The notes under the pieces were generated by a model. The model was not told the DNA's origin, did not search any database, and was given only the letters and a program-made list of their open reading frames with translations. From contig JAJBTQ010000008.1 of the NCBI GenBank assembly GCA_020860755.1, positions 1 to 64,000 on the forward strand: a DNA stretch of 64,000 nucleotides, given 5' to 3'. Made by a program: the position numbers and the translations under genes. This document shows positions 15,486 to 25,068 of this stretch, one piece after another; position 1 is the stretch's first letter, and each line of letters starts with the position of its first letter. The DNA is from Lachnospiraceae bacterium (GTDB lineage Bacteria; Bacillota; Clostridia; Lachnospirales; Lachnospiraceae).

Positions 15486-16733
15486 TTATCTTTCCCGAAG
15501 GCCTTCCGGCACATGTAAGTGCTTCGGCAGACCGTTCACCATGATCGGCTGCAGCTGTCCCTGGATCAGCGGTCTGGCATAGTCAAGGAAATCCTCCGTC
15601 ACATAGTCGCCTTCCTTGTTGATCCACTCTCTCGGAACGACCCTCTCCTCATTGGCGATCTTGCTGACATCCTCTAAGTCAGTCACGCAGATATAGGGTT
15701 CCTCGGAGACGCGTTTAAACGTGACCATCAGTCCGGTATCACCGGCCTCAGCCGCGCGGACTGCTGCTGCTCCCGCTTCCTCAGCTTCCATGCTGTCCGT
15801 TAAGGACGCGATATGGGAACCGGCTCGCTGCAGCGTGGAAAACTCAATGGCACGGGTCTTGCAGCCAAACTCCGCTGCGATATATCCCGCCAGATAGGAC
15901 GCCGTGCCGGAAAGCTGCTTGTGTCCGAATGCATCGACAAATGCCACACCCTCGCCCATCTCGCAGACATACTTTCCGTCCGCCGTGTGGATTCCCTCGG
16001 AGACCGCCACGACAACGGCAGTCTTAAGCGCAAGGAGCTCACCCACTTTGTCGCGGAATTTTTCGAGATCAAACGGAAGCTCCGGCAAATAGATGAGATC
16101 CGGCCCGTCACAGTCCTCGTCTCTGGAGAGCGCGGCGGCGGCAGTCAGCCATCCCGCGTCCCGGCCCATGATCTCGACAATGGTGCACATGCCGTTTTTA
16201 AAATCGATCGTAAAGCTGTCACGGATCAGCTCCTTCATGGAGATCGCGATGTACTTTGCGGCACTCCCGTAACCCGGCGTGTGATCCGTATGTGCCAGGT
16301 CATTATCCACCGTCTTCGGGCATCCGATACAGCGGATCGGACTGTCGATGCTCACCGCATACTTTGAAAGCTTGTCGATCGTGTCCATGGAATCGTTGCC
16401 TCCGATGTAGATGAATGTCCCGATATCCAGCTTGTCTAATGTGGCAAATATCTTTTCATAGACCTCCTCGTTTCCCTCGAGCGCCGGCAGTTTAAAGCGG
16501 CAGGATCCGAGAAACGAAGCGGGCGTCCGCTTCATCAACTCGATATCCAGCCCCGATGTCATGTGCTCCGAGAGGTCGATGTATCTCTCTTCCAACAGAC
16601 CCTGGATCCCGTTTAACATGCCATATACCTTTGGGGCTCCGCGCTCGATCGCGGTCTCATAGACCCCGGCCAGGCTGGAATTGATGGCCGCCGTCGGACC
16701 GCCGGACTGTCCTACCATAACATTTTTCATCAT
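15486..16733 (-). CDS. pfp: PPi-type phosphofructokinase (diphosphate-fructose-6-phosphate phosphotransferase)
   Basis: A 415-residue phosphofructokinase of the longer, pyrophosphate-type clade. The diagnostic residues are Asp in GGNDS (111-115), which blocks the ATP position, and Lys in PKTVDND (139-145). The N-terminal loop VGQSGGPTAAINSS and EIMGRDAGWLTAAA are intact. A PPi enzyme works in both directions and spares ATP, a common clostridial arrangement. It starts at 16733 behind GAGGAGC. The structured repeat element at 16757-16938 ends just before the ribosome site, so its outer arm lies in or next to the promoter. Confidence 0.93.
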   Translation of the reverse strand: MMKNVMVGQSGGPTAAINSSLAGVYETAIERGAPKVYGMLNGIQGLLEERYIDLSEHMTSGLDIELMKRTPASFLGSCRFKLPALEGNEEVYEKIFATLDKLDIGTFIYIGGNDSMDTIDKLSKYAVSIDSPIRCIGCPKTVDNDLAHTDHTPGYGSAAKYIAISMKELIRDSFTIDFKNGMCTIVEIMGRDAGWLTAAAALSRDEDCDGPDLIYLPELPFDLEKFRDKVGELLALKTAVVVAVSEGIHTADGKYVCEMGEGVAFVDAFGHKQLSGTASYLAGYIAAEFGCKTRAIEFSTLQRAGSHIASLTDSMEAEEAGAAAVRAAEAGDTGLMVTFKRVSEEPYICVTDLEDVSKIANEERVVPREWINKEGDYVTEDFLDYARPLIQGQLQPIMVNGLPKHLHVPEGLRER

Positions 16734-16756
16734 AACAAATGCTCCTCTCTTTCCAG

Positions 16757-16938
16757 ATAATATATATTATGATACAAGGGGACGATAAGTCGTAAAAAGG
16801 GTGCTTGCACCCGGTTTTACGTCTTTCGGACCCGAACACACATGAGCAAGTAGCCCGATAGGGCGGATTGCGAATATTTGCAGGATTGCGGAAGTGCTTA
16901 GCACGGAGCAATCCGTAGTATCATAATACATATATTAT
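16757..16938. repeat. Miniature inverted-repeat-like element with internal hairpins
   Basis: AT-rich outer arms 16757-16775 and 16918-16938 are near-perfect inverted copies (ATTATGATAC against GTATCATAAT). Inside lie CGTAAAA..GGGTGC-TT-GCACCC..TTTTACG (16791-16821) and a nested hairpin GGATTGC..GTGC-TTA-GCAC..GCAATCC (16883-16914). A second GGATTGC copy at 16865-16871 could compete for the same partner. On the minus strand GCACCC is followed by TTTTT, so it may also end transcription from the upstream gene. No protein is encoded. A mobile MITE or a structured RNA are both possible. Confidence 0.6.
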
Positions 16939-16982
16939 AATGCTTCATATGCTCTGTTTTCAATGCCCATTCTCATACATTT

Positions 16983-17996
16983 TTACTGAACGGATTTTAA
17001 GAACAAAACATTTTGTTTCTCATAGCTGTTAAAACTCTGCTCAACGATGCTCTGGTCCGTTTGGTAGCTTCCGATCTGCTGATACCACGGCTTTGCCTGG
17101 AAATAGGCCTCTATATCCGGGTTTTGGAACTGGTATCCGTGCTTCGCATAAATCTCATTCACGATCATCTGCGGCAGAGTCTCTCCGGCGGGCAGAGTGC
17201 CGTAGTTGCCGGACGAGATCGACGCCAGATCCGCGGAGGTGATCAGTCGGTCAGAACTGTAGGAACAGAGATAGTCGCCCTCCGAGCCGGCTGTATCCGC
17301 AGCAGCTGTGTCGGCAGAAGCTGCTGTGTCCGCAGTGGCTGTTCCCTCAAAGTCACAGCTCACTTCGCAGGTGGCCACCAGAGTCTCCCACTGCGCAGTC
17401 ACTGTCGTGGCCCCGGCACCCACGGATGTCACATATCCGTCTTCGTCCACGGCAGCCACCGCCGTGTCGGCAGAGGTCCAGGTGATCTCAGACCGGGACT
17501 CGATATCTGTATCGATGTAAACCCGGGATGTCAACCCCGGCTCGTCAAATTCCAGTGTCGTCGTGATAATGGTCAGATAGTGATCCGACGCATCCTCTGA
17601 CGAAGCACTCTGTGCGGATGACCCGTTTCCACTTTCACCGCTTCCGATCAGCCCGAACCTCCATGCGGAGAACAAGATCACGGCAACGGCCGCTGCCACA
17701 ATGACTATGATCAGGATCCACCACTGTCTCCGGGCAGAGCCCCCCTGCTGCGCAGGCTCCTCTATGTAATCCTCCGATGGCTGGCCCTGGACGTTGTAGG
17801 GTGCTTCCCTTGAATTGGTGCTTTGTACGTCTTCGGTCGTCTCATTCTGATTGGCTCCGCATACAGGGCAGAATTTGGATCCGGGAGCAAGCTGCGCGCC
17901 GCACTGCGTGCAGAAAGAAACAGGAATCGGATTGCCGCAATTCACACAAAAAGTGGCATCATCGTCAATTTGTGCATTACAATACGGACATCTCAT
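16983..17996 (-). CDS. Zinc-ribbon membrane protein with Ig-like and YARHG domains
   Basis: A 337-residue protein. Two N-terminal zinc ribbons (CPYC..CVNC and CTQC..CPVC, within the first 50 residues) are followed by a polar linker, one membrane helix (WWILIIVIVAAAVAVILFSAW) near residue 100 and an Ser-rich stalk. Then come a Big2-type bacterial Ig-like domain (SADTAVAAVDEDGYVTSVGAG) and a C-terminal YARHG domain (VNEIYAKHGYQFQNPDIEAY). The zinc ribbons would be cytoplasmic and the Ig and YARHG domains extracellular, so it is a membrane-anchored surface protein of unknown role. The start at 17996 follows GGGGAGGAG; the longer frame lacks a site. Confidence 0.85.
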   Translation of the reverse strand: MRCPYCNAQIDDDATFCVNCGNPIPVSFCTQCGAQLAPGSKFCPVCGANQNETTEDVQSTNSREAPYNVQGQPSEDYIEEPAQQGGSARRQWWILIIVIVAAAVAVILFSAWRFGLIGSGESGNGSSAQSASSEDASDHYLTIITTTLEFDEPGLTSRVYIDTDIESRSEITWTSADTAVAAVDEDGYVTSVGAGATTVTAQWETLVATCEVSCDFEGTATADTAASADTAAADTAGSEGDYLCSYSSDRLITSADLASISSGNYGTLPAGETLPQMIVNEIYAKHGYQFQNPDIEAYFQAKPWYQQIGSYQTDQSIVEQSFNSYEKQNVLFLKSVQ

Positions 17997-18099
17997 ACTC
18001 CAACTCCTCCCCAAACATTTTTCATTATACCACACAATTCATGCAGTTCCTTATAAAAAATAGTATAAAGTAAAAAATTTGGGGTCTGTATTTCTTTTT

Positions 18100-21000
18100 T
18101 TATGTCCGGGCAGTGATGCCGGGCTCGATCGCCCGCTCTGTGATCCGGATATTTTCCGCGCCGAAAGTCTCGCCAAGCCTGGCGATCAGCGCGGAGTCTG
18201 CCGAGACGGTGAGATGATCGCCCAGACGCTTGGCCGCCCGCTCAGTGTCCAGATATACCACAACCGGATCCTGTCCGTCAGAATCTTTAAGCAGGTCTGT
18301 CATCTCCTCCTGCCGGGCCTCATACTCCTCCTTGTTTAAGAAGCGGATCCAAAGCTCCCGTCCGGCCTCGTCAAACGAATACATCCGCTCACAGATCACC
18401 GAACCGTTCTTCTCATCCTCCAGAGAGATCCTTCCGCGGACAAACACCTTGTCATCCTCGTTCATCAGGTGGCTGTAACGCTCATAATCTTTCGGGAACA
18501 CGATGACCTCCACGGTACCGTACAGGTCCTCGATCGTTAAGAATGCCATCGTCTTATTGTTCTTCGTGTATTTGATCGTCTTCCCGACGATCATGCCGCC
18601 GACCATCGTCCCGGCGCCATCCGAGACAGGCACTGCACCGGTCTCCTCGTCACGGATAAGGTCGCTTGTCACGTTCGTAATGTTTTTTCGCCATCGACTC
18701 TCATATTCCTCCAGCGGGTGCCCGCTTAAATAGATGCCGAGCACTTCCTTCTCCATGGCGAGCAGATCCTCTTTCCGGTACTCCTCCACATCCGGCAGGC
18801 GGATCTCAAAGCGTTCCTTCTCCTCTTCGGACACCAGGTCAAACAGAGACATCTGTCCCTCCATGGTGTGCTTGCGCTTTTGATTGACCGCATCCAGGAG
18901 AGACTTGTAGACCATCATAAACTGACGGCGGTTTCCGCCCAGCCCGTCAAAGGCTCCCGCCTTGATGAGATTTTCGACGGCGCGGCTGTTGATCTCACGT
19001 CCTGCCATCCGCTCGATAAAATCCTCCAGCGAGCGGAACAGTCCGTTTTTCTCCCGCTCCGCTATGACAGCCTCGATCAGCGGACGGCCCACACTCTTGA
19101 TGGCATACAGCCCGTAGCGGATCGCGCCGTCGGCCACGGAGAACGAGGCCAGCCCCGCATTGATGTCCGGCGCCAGCACAGAGATCCCCATCTGCCGGCA
19201 GACCTGGATATACTCGGAGACCTTGGTGGATTTATCGATCACAGACGTCATCAATGCCGCCATGAACTCCACCGGGTAATAGTATTTTAAGAAGGCGGTC
19301 TGGTAAGATACCACTGCATAAGCCGCCGCATGAGATTTGTTGAACGCGTACTTCGCGAAATCCGTCATCTCATCATAGATTTTAATTGCCACGTCTTCCG
19401 GGATGCCGTTTGCTATGCAGCCGGGCACGCCCTCTTTTTCGTTGCCGTAGACAAAATTTTGACGCTCCCTCGCCATGACATCCGCTTTTTTCTTGGACAT
19501 GGCACGGCGGACCAGGTCACTCCGGCCAAGCGTGTAGCCCGCCAGATCCCGCACGATCTGCATGACCTGCTCCTGATAGACGATGCAGCCGTAGGTCGGC
19601 GCGAGGATCGGCTCAAGCTGCGGGCAGTCGTATGTGATGGACTCCGGATGGTTCTTGCCCCGGATATAGTCGGGGATAAAGTCCATCGGCCCCGGACGGT
19701 ACAGCGAGATCCCCGCGATCAGATCCTCCAGACTCTGCGGCTTTAAATCTTTCATAAAACTCTTCATACCTGCGCTCTCCAGCTGGAACACGCCGTCGTT
19801 CCTCCCGGTACAAAGCGAGCCGAGTACCTCGGGGTCGTCGTAGTTGATTCGGTCAATGTCCAGATCGATCCCCTGACTCATCTTTATATTGCGCACCGCG
19901 TCCTGGATCACGGTCAGGGTCCGAAGACCCAGAAAATCCATTTTAAGGAGCCCCAGCTCCTCTAAGGTCGTCATGGTAAACTGAGTCGTGATGGAGCCGT
20001 CAGCCCCTCTGGCGAGCGGAACATATTCATCCACCGACTTCTGGCTGATCACGACACCTGCCGCATGGATCGACGTGTGCCGCGGCAGGCCCTCCAGCCT
20101 GCGCGCCATATCGATGAGCTTTTTGATCTCCGGATCCGACTCATACCTCTGTCTAAGCTCCGGGTTCATGGAGAGTGCTTTGTCTATCGTGATGCCCAGC
20201 TCCATCGGGATCATCTTCGCGATATTGTCGCAGGTCGCGTAGGGCAGATCCATCACCCTGCCGACGTCGCGGATGACGTTGCGGGCCGCCAGCGTTCCGA
20301 ACGTGACGATCTGCGCCACACGGTCCTCGCCATACTTTTCCGTGACATAGTCGATGACCTCCTGCCGCCTCTCATAGCAGAAGTCCACATCGATATCCGG
20401 CATGGACACCCGCTCCGGGTTTAAAAACCGCTCAAACAGCAGACCATAGCGGATCGGATCCAGCTGGGTGATATCCAGTGTATAGGCCACGAGACTCCCG
20501 GCCGCGCTCCCGCGTCCCGGTCCGACCGCAATGCCGTTGTCTCTGGCAAAGCGGATAAAATCCCACACGATGAGAAAGTAATCCACATAGCCCATCCGGT
20601 CTATCACATCGAGCTCGTACTCCAGCTTTTCGGCCACCTCCGGCAGACGCTCTGTTTCGTAGTGCCGTTTAAGCCCTTCATAACAGAGCTTGTTTAAATA
20701 TTCTTTCGATGTATAGCCCTCCGGCACGTCAAACCGGGGCAGCTTCGTGACCCCGAACTCGATCTCCACATTGCATCGGTCCGCGATCTTCTGTGTGTTT
20801 TCCAGCGCTTCCGGGACATAGGAGAACAGTTCGCGCATCTCCTCTTCGGACTTCACATAGTACTGCCCTCCCTCGTAGCGCATCCGGTCCTCGTCGGAGA
20901 GCTTTTTCCCGGTCTGTAAACAGAGCAGGATATCGTGGGGTTCCACGTCCTCAGCGTAGGTGTAATGGACATCATTGGTCGCCACGAGATCGATCCCGGT

Positions 21001-21588
21001 ATCCTCGTGCAGACGCATCAGCTGCTGATTGACCAGCTGCTGCTCCTCCATGCCGTGATCCTGAAGCTCCAGAAAAAAATTTCCCTTTCCAAAGCAGTCC
21101 TCCAGGCGCAGCGCCGCCTGTTTTGCCTCATCGTACATTCCGCGGAGCAGATCCTTTTGTACCTCCCCCGCCAGACAGGCCGAGAGGGCGATGATCCCCT
21201 CGTGATACTGCTTTAGAATCTCCATATCCACGCGGGGCTTATAATAGTATCCGTCCACAAACCCTTTGGAGACAAGCTTCATCAGGTTGGCATAACCCAC
21301 ATCGTTCTCCGCCAGAAGGACGAGGTGATAGTACCGGTCGTCGCCACGGACGGATTCCCGGTCAAACCTGGAGCCCGGCGCCACATAGACCTCACAGCCC
21401 AGGATCGGCCGGATCCCCGCATTTTTTGCCGCGCGGTAAAAGTCAATGACCCCGTACATCACGCCGTGATCCGTGATCGCCGCTGCATCCATTCCGAGTT
21501 CTTTTACGCGCTCCACATATTCGGTTATCTTGTTGGATCCGTCCAGCAGACTGTACTCTGTATGGACGTGTAAGTGGACGAATGACAC
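18100..21588 (-). CDS. dnaE: DNA polymerase III alpha subunit
   Basis: A 1162-residue replicative polymerase of the DnaE type. The N-terminal PHP domain begins FVHLHVHTEYSLLDG, the catalytic core carries PDIDVDF with its metal-binding aspartates, and helix-hairpin-helix and OB-fold segments follow (TIEDLYGTVEVIVFPKDYE near residue 1030). No DnaQ-like exonuclease is inserted, which separates it from PolC. In Firmicutes DnaE extends primers alongside PolC. The start is GTG at 21588 behind CGAGG, with no in-frame ATG at the N-terminus. It stands alone, divergent from the CPBP gene. Confidence 0.97.
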   Translation of the reverse strand: MSFVHLHVHTEYSLLDGSNKITEYVERVKELGMDAAAITDHGVMYGVIDFYRAAKNAGIRPILGCEVYVAPGSRFDRESVRGDDRYYHLVLLAENDVGYANLMKLVSKGFVDGYYYKPRVDMEILKQYHEGIIALSACLAGEVQKDLLRGMYDEAKQAALRLEDCFGKGNFFLELQDHGMEEQQLVNQQLMRLHEDTGIDLVATNDVHYTYAEDVEPHDILLCLQTGKKLSDEDRMRYEGGQYYVKSEEEMRELFSYVPEALENTQKIADRCNVEIEFGVTKLPRFDVPEGYTSKEYLNKLCYEGLKRHYETERLPEVAEKLEYELDVIDRMGYVDYFLIVWDFIRFARDNGIAVGPGRGSAAGSLVAYTLDITQLDPIRYGLLFERFLNPERVSMPDIDVDFCYERRQEVIDYVTEKYGEDRVAQIVTFGTLAARNVIRDVGRVMDLPYATCDNIAKMIPMELGITIDKALSMNPELRQRYESDPEIKKLIDMARRLEGLPRHTSIHAAGVVISQKSVDEYVPLARGADGSITTQFTMTTLEELGLLKMDFLGLRTLTVIQDAVRNIKMSQGIDLDIDRINYDDPEVLGSLCTGRNDGVFQLESAGMKSFMKDLKPQSLEDLIAGISLYRPGPMDFIPDYIRGKNHPESITYDCPQLEPILAPTYGCIVYQEQVMQIVRDLAGYTLGRSDLVRRAMSKKKADVMARERQNFVYGNEKEGVPGCIANGIPEDVAIKIYDEMTDFAKYAFNKSHAAAYAVVSYQTAFLKYYYPVEFMAALMTSVIDKSTKVSEYIQVCRQMGISVLAPDINAGLASFSVADGAIRYGLYAIKSVGRPLIEAVIAEREKNGLFRSLEDFIERMAGREINSRAVENLIKAGAFDGLGGNRRQFMMVYKSLLDAVNQKRKHTMEGQMSLFDLVSEEEKERFEIRLPDVEEYRKEDLLAMEKEVLGIYLSGHPLEEYESRWRKNITNVTSDLIRDEETGAVPVSDGAGTMVGGMIVGKTIKYTKNNKTMAFLTIEDLYGTVEVIVFPKDYERYSHLMNEDDKVFVRGRISLEDEKNGSVICERMYSFDEAGRELWIRFLNKEEYEARQEEMTDLLKDSDGQDPVVVYLDTERAAKRLGDHLTVSADSALIARLGETFGAENIRITERAIEPGITART

Positions 21589-21662
21589 TGTCTTTACCTC
21601 GTTAAATAGTTATGTTATATTATATCACAGAATAAGGATGATGGCTACGGAGGGACGGATCC

Positions 21663-22508
21663 ATGAGAAGAATCGGCAATTTTTTCTTAAGCATTTTTCC
21701 GACTCTGGTAATTTTAATCCTCGGCTTCGCGGTCACTCTGGTCATGACCTCCATCTACGTGATCCAGACCGGCGGAAGTCTCTCGGATATCACGGCTGTA
21801 CTGATGGGGACGTCAGACCTCTTGGCCTATCCTCAGATGACCAATCTCATCTACGGGATATTCGGCATTTTGATCTTCGGCGTCTGGTTTCGGCGCTCCA
21901 ATAAGCGCTCTTCAAAAAAAGAAAAACAGGCCCCCTCGATCCGGGGCTTTTCCTTTCACACGGTCATGGCGATCCTGTTCCTCGCCATCGGCCTGCAGTA
22001 TGTGAGTACTCTGGCGACAGACGTGGTCCGATGGATTGCGCCGGATCTGGTGTCAGACTACAATTCCATGATGCAGTCCGGGTACGGCACCGTTACACTG
22101 CTGGTCGCCGTGTATACCGTGATCCTGTCTCCCATCTTAGAGGAGCTCGTCTTCCGCGGACTGACGCTTCGCTATGCCCGCCGCGCGTTCCCCTTTTGGA
22201 TCGCCAATATCTGGCAGGCCCTGTTGTTCGGGCTTGTTCATATGAATCTTGTACAGGGGATCTATGCGTTTATCATCGGCATGATCCTCGGCTATATCTG
22301 TTATAAGGGAGGGGGGATCCGCTACACGATCCTCATCCATATCATTTTCAACCTGATCGGGGTCTACTTCAGTTCGCTCATCGACCTGACCCTGGCCTTT
22401 AACGAGCCCATTGTGCTCGCCTGCGGTCTGGCCCTGACCATCTTCGCGATCTGGCTGTTCGCCACAGACTTTACCCCGGACAGAAGGCAGAGGGAGGACA
22501 TTAGATGA
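21663..22508 (+). CDS. CPBP family intramembrane metalloprotease
   Basis: A 281-residue integral membrane protein with about seven to eight hydrophobic helices. The CPBP (Abi/CAAX protease) motifs are all present: EELVFRG (EExxxR) around residue 158, FGLVHMN (FxxxH) around 190 and HIIFNLIG near 230. These supply the catalytic glutamate and metal-binding histidines. Family members include prenyl-protein proteases and bacteriocin self-immunity proteins; no bacteriocin gene is nearby, so the substrate is unknown. Starts at ATG behind GGAGGG. Confidence 0.9.
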   Translation: MRRIGNFFLSIFPTLVILILGFAVTLVMTSIYVIQTGGSLSDITAVLMGTSDLLAYPQMTNLIYGIFGILIFGVWFRRSNKRSSKKEKQAPSIRGFSFHTVMAILFLAIGLQYVSTLATDVVRWIAPDLVSDYNSMMQSGYGTVTLLVAVYTVILSPILEELVFRGLTLRYARRAFPFWIANIWQALLFGLVHMNLVQGIYAFIIGMILGYICYKGGGIRYTILIHIIFNLIGVYFSSLIDLTLAFNEPIVLACGLALTIFAIWLFATDFTPDRRQREDIR

Positions 22509-22549
22509 AAGAAAAAATAAAACCCGGGGAGTAAAAAGCCCGAAAAAAA

Positions 22550-22575
22550 GGAACCCGCATAAGGGTTCCTTTTTT
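22550..22575. terminator. Bidirectional terminator between CPBP and glgP
   Basis: GGAACCC (22550-22556) pairs with GGGTTCC (22563-22569), with T-runs on both strands (TTTTTT on plus, TTTTTTTC on minus). Confidence 0.92.
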
Positions 22576-22590
22576 GAACTTAGAGCTTAT

Positions 22591-25068
22591 CTAATCATCG
22601 ACCACATCCACCGTGATCGGAGTCAAATGCCAGATGTCATTGACATACTCCTGGATCGTCCGGTCGGACGAGAACTTGCCCACATACGCTACCTGCGACA
22701 TGGCCATCTTAGCCCAGCGTGTCTCGTCGCGGTACGCCTCCTCCACTCTCTGCTGCGCCTCCACATAGGAGCGGAAGTCTTTCAGGCAGAAGTAGGTGTC
22801 GGCATACTGCGTGTCATTCGTGTTAAGCAGAGAATTGTAGATCTTCCGGAAGCGCTCCGGGTTGTCGGGCGAATACTGCCCGTTTATGAGCTGCATCAGC
22901 ACCTGCCGGATATCCTGGTCATTGTTGAACACGTCCATCGGATTGTAATCGCGAACGCGCTCGTGCTCGATAACCTCATCGGCGCTCATACCGAAGATAA
23001 ACATATTCTCCTTGCCGACTTCCTCCGCCATCTCAACGTTGGCGCCATCCATCGTTCCGATCGTGACCGCACCGTTTAACATGAACTTCATGTTTCCGGT
23101 ACCGGAGGCCTCTTTGCTGGCCGTGGAGATCTGCTCGGAGACATCGGCCCCAGCAAAGATGATCTCCGCGTTGGACACCTTATAATCCTCTATGAATACG
23201 ACCCGGATCTTGCCTTCGATGCTCTTGTCATTGTTGATCACGTCAGCCACCGAGTTGATCAGCTTGATAGTCATCTTCGCGATCTCATAACCGGCCGCAG
23301 CCTTGGCACCAAAGATAAAGGTCCGCGGATAGATATCCAACTCCGGATGTTCCTTGATCTGATTGTAGAGATACATGATGTGCAGGACATTTAACAGCTG
23401 ACGCTTGTACTCGTGAAGCCGCTTCGTCTGCACGTCAAAGATAGAGCGCGGATCGACTTCAACCCCGGTGTTTTCCAGGATATAGTGAGCCAGCCGCACT
23501 TTGTTCTTGTACTTAATGTTCATGAACTCCTGCTGCGCCTTCGGATCATCGAGATAGACCTCTAAGTGTCTTGTCTGAGTCAGGTCTGTCACCCACTCCG
23601 CACCGACCTTGTCCGTCACCCACTCCGCGAGCAGCGGATTGGCATGGTAGAGGAAACGGCGCTGCGTGATGCCGTTCGTCTTGTTGTTGAACTTTTCCGG
23701 ATACAGCTCATAGAAATCCTTCAGTTCTCTCTTTTCCAGGATCTCCGTGTGCAGTCTGGCCACGCCGTTGACTGAGAAGCCTACCGTGATCGCTAAGTAA
23801 GCCATCCGGATCTGGCCGTCGTGAATGATGGCCATCCGATCCTTCCGATCCTGATCACCCGGGAACTTGTCCTCAATGTGCTCCATCAGCCTGCGGTTGA
23901 TCTCCTCCACGATCTGATAGATGCGCGGGAGCAGGCGGGAAAAGAGCTCGATCGGCCACTTTTCCAATGCCTCGGACATGATCGTGTGATTCGTGTAAGC
24001 GCAGGTCTTAGTCGTGACATTCCAAGCCTCCTCCCAGCCGAGGCCCTCCTCGTCCATCAGAATGCGCATCAGCTCCGCCACCGCAACGGTGGGGTGTGTG
24101 TCGTTCATCTGGAAGACCACCTTCTCATGCAGTTTGTTGATATCGGGGTGATATTTCTTATAGCGGGCCACAGCGCGCTGTACAGAAGCGGAGACAAAGA
24201 AATACTGCTGTCTTAAGCGAAGCTCTTTGCCCTGCATGTGGTTATCATTCGGATAGAGGACATCCACAAGCGTGCGGGCTAAGTTCTCCTCCTCCACAGC
24301 CTGGCGATAGTCTCCCCGGTCAAACGAATCCAGCTCGAACTCGTTCGTGGCCTCCGCGTCCCACATCATCAGCGTGTTGACCACATTGTTATTGTATCCG
24401 ACGATGGACATATCATAAGGCACCGCACGGATTGCCTGATAGTTCTCGTGGATAAACCTTGTCTTGCCGTTGTCGAGCACCTCCGATCGGACGTATCCGC
24501 CAAACTTTACGATAAACGTATGCTCCGGCCGGCGCAGTTCAAACGGATAGCCGTCCTTTAACCAGTTGTCCGGCTTCTCCACCTGTTCGCCGTTTTCGAT
24601 CTTCTGACGGAACATGCCGTAGTGGTAGCGGATGCCGCAGCCGTATGCCGCATAGCCCAGAGTCGCGAGGGAATCCAAAAAACATGCCGCCAGACGTCCC
24701 AGACCTCCGTTGCCGAGAGCAGGATCCGGCTCCTGATCCTCAATGACATTCAGATCAAATCCGAGCTCGTCAAGTGCTTCTTGTACCTGAGAATAAGCGG
24801 TGAGATTGATCAGGTTATTGCCCAGAGCGCGGCCCATCAAAAACTCCATGGACATGTAAAAGACTATCTTCGGGTCATTTTCATCAAAGGTCTGCTGCGT
24901 GGCGATCCAGTGATCGATGATCACATCTTTTACTGTATAAGATACTGCCTGAAAGACTTCCTGATCTGTCGCCTCAGACAGCTTTTTGCGATACAGGCCC
25001 CGGACATTGTCCTTCACTTCCTGCTTAAACTTTTCTTTATCAAATAAAACCTCGTCTGCACTACTCAT
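22591..25068 (-). CDS. glgP: Glycogen/alpha-glucan phosphorylase
   Basis: An 825-residue GT35 phosphorylase that releases glucose 1-phosphate from alpha-1,4-glucans. Conserved blocks include VFYMSMEFLMGRALGNNLIN near residues 68-87, DPALGNGGLGRLAACFLDS near 115, and the pyridoxal-phosphate region EASGTGNMKFMLNGAVTIGT near 660, which contains the PLP lysine. Length is normal for bacterial enzymes. The ATG overlaps the 3' end of ileS by 8 bp, so the two are co-transcribed. That places the gene under the ileS T-box, an unusual partner for an isoleucine-responsive operon. Confidence 0.96.
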   Translation of the reverse strand: MSSADEVLFDKEKFKQEVKDNVRGLYRKKLSEATDQEVFQAVSYTVKDVIIDHWIATQQTFDENDPKIVFYMSMEFLMGRALGNNLINLTAYSQVQEALDELGFDLNVIEDQEPDPALGNGGLGRLAACFLDSLATLGYAAYGCGIRYHYGMFRQKIENGEQVEKPDNWLKDGYPFELRRPEHTFIVKFGGYVRSEVLDNGKTRFIHENYQAIRAVPYDMSIVGYNNNVVNTLMMWDAEATNEFELDSFDRGDYRQAVEEENLARTLVDVLYPNDNHMQGKELRLRQQYFFVSASVQRAVARYKKYHPDINKLHEKVVFQMNDTHPTVAVAELMRILMDEEGLGWEEAWNVTTKTCAYTNHTIMSEALEKWPIELFSRLLPRIYQIVEEINRRLMEHIEDKFPGDQDRKDRMAIIHDGQIRMAYLAITVGFSVNGVARLHTEILEKRELKDFYELYPEKFNNKTNGITQRRFLYHANPLLAEWVTDKVGAEWVTDLTQTRHLEVYLDDPKAQQEFMNIKYKNKVRLAHYILENTGVEVDPRSIFDVQTKRLHEYKRQLLNVLHIMYLYNQIKEHPELDIYPRTFIFGAKAAAGYEIAKMTIKLINSVADVINNDKSIEGKIRVVFIEDYKVSNAEIIFAGADVSEQISTASKEASGTGNMKFMLNGAVTIGTMDGANVEMAEEVGKENMFIFGMSADEVIEHERVRDYNPMDVFNNDQDIRQVLMQLINGQYSPDNPERFRKIYNSLLNTNDTQYADTYFCLKDFRSYVEAQQRVEEAYRDETRWAKMAMSQVAYVGKFSSDRTIQEYVNDIWHLTPITVDVVDD

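Noticed and set aside
16657..16911. Possible 84-aa gene over the inverted-repeat element
   Set aside because: The frame covers hairpins and the start of pfp, has no ribosome site and no protein-like composition.
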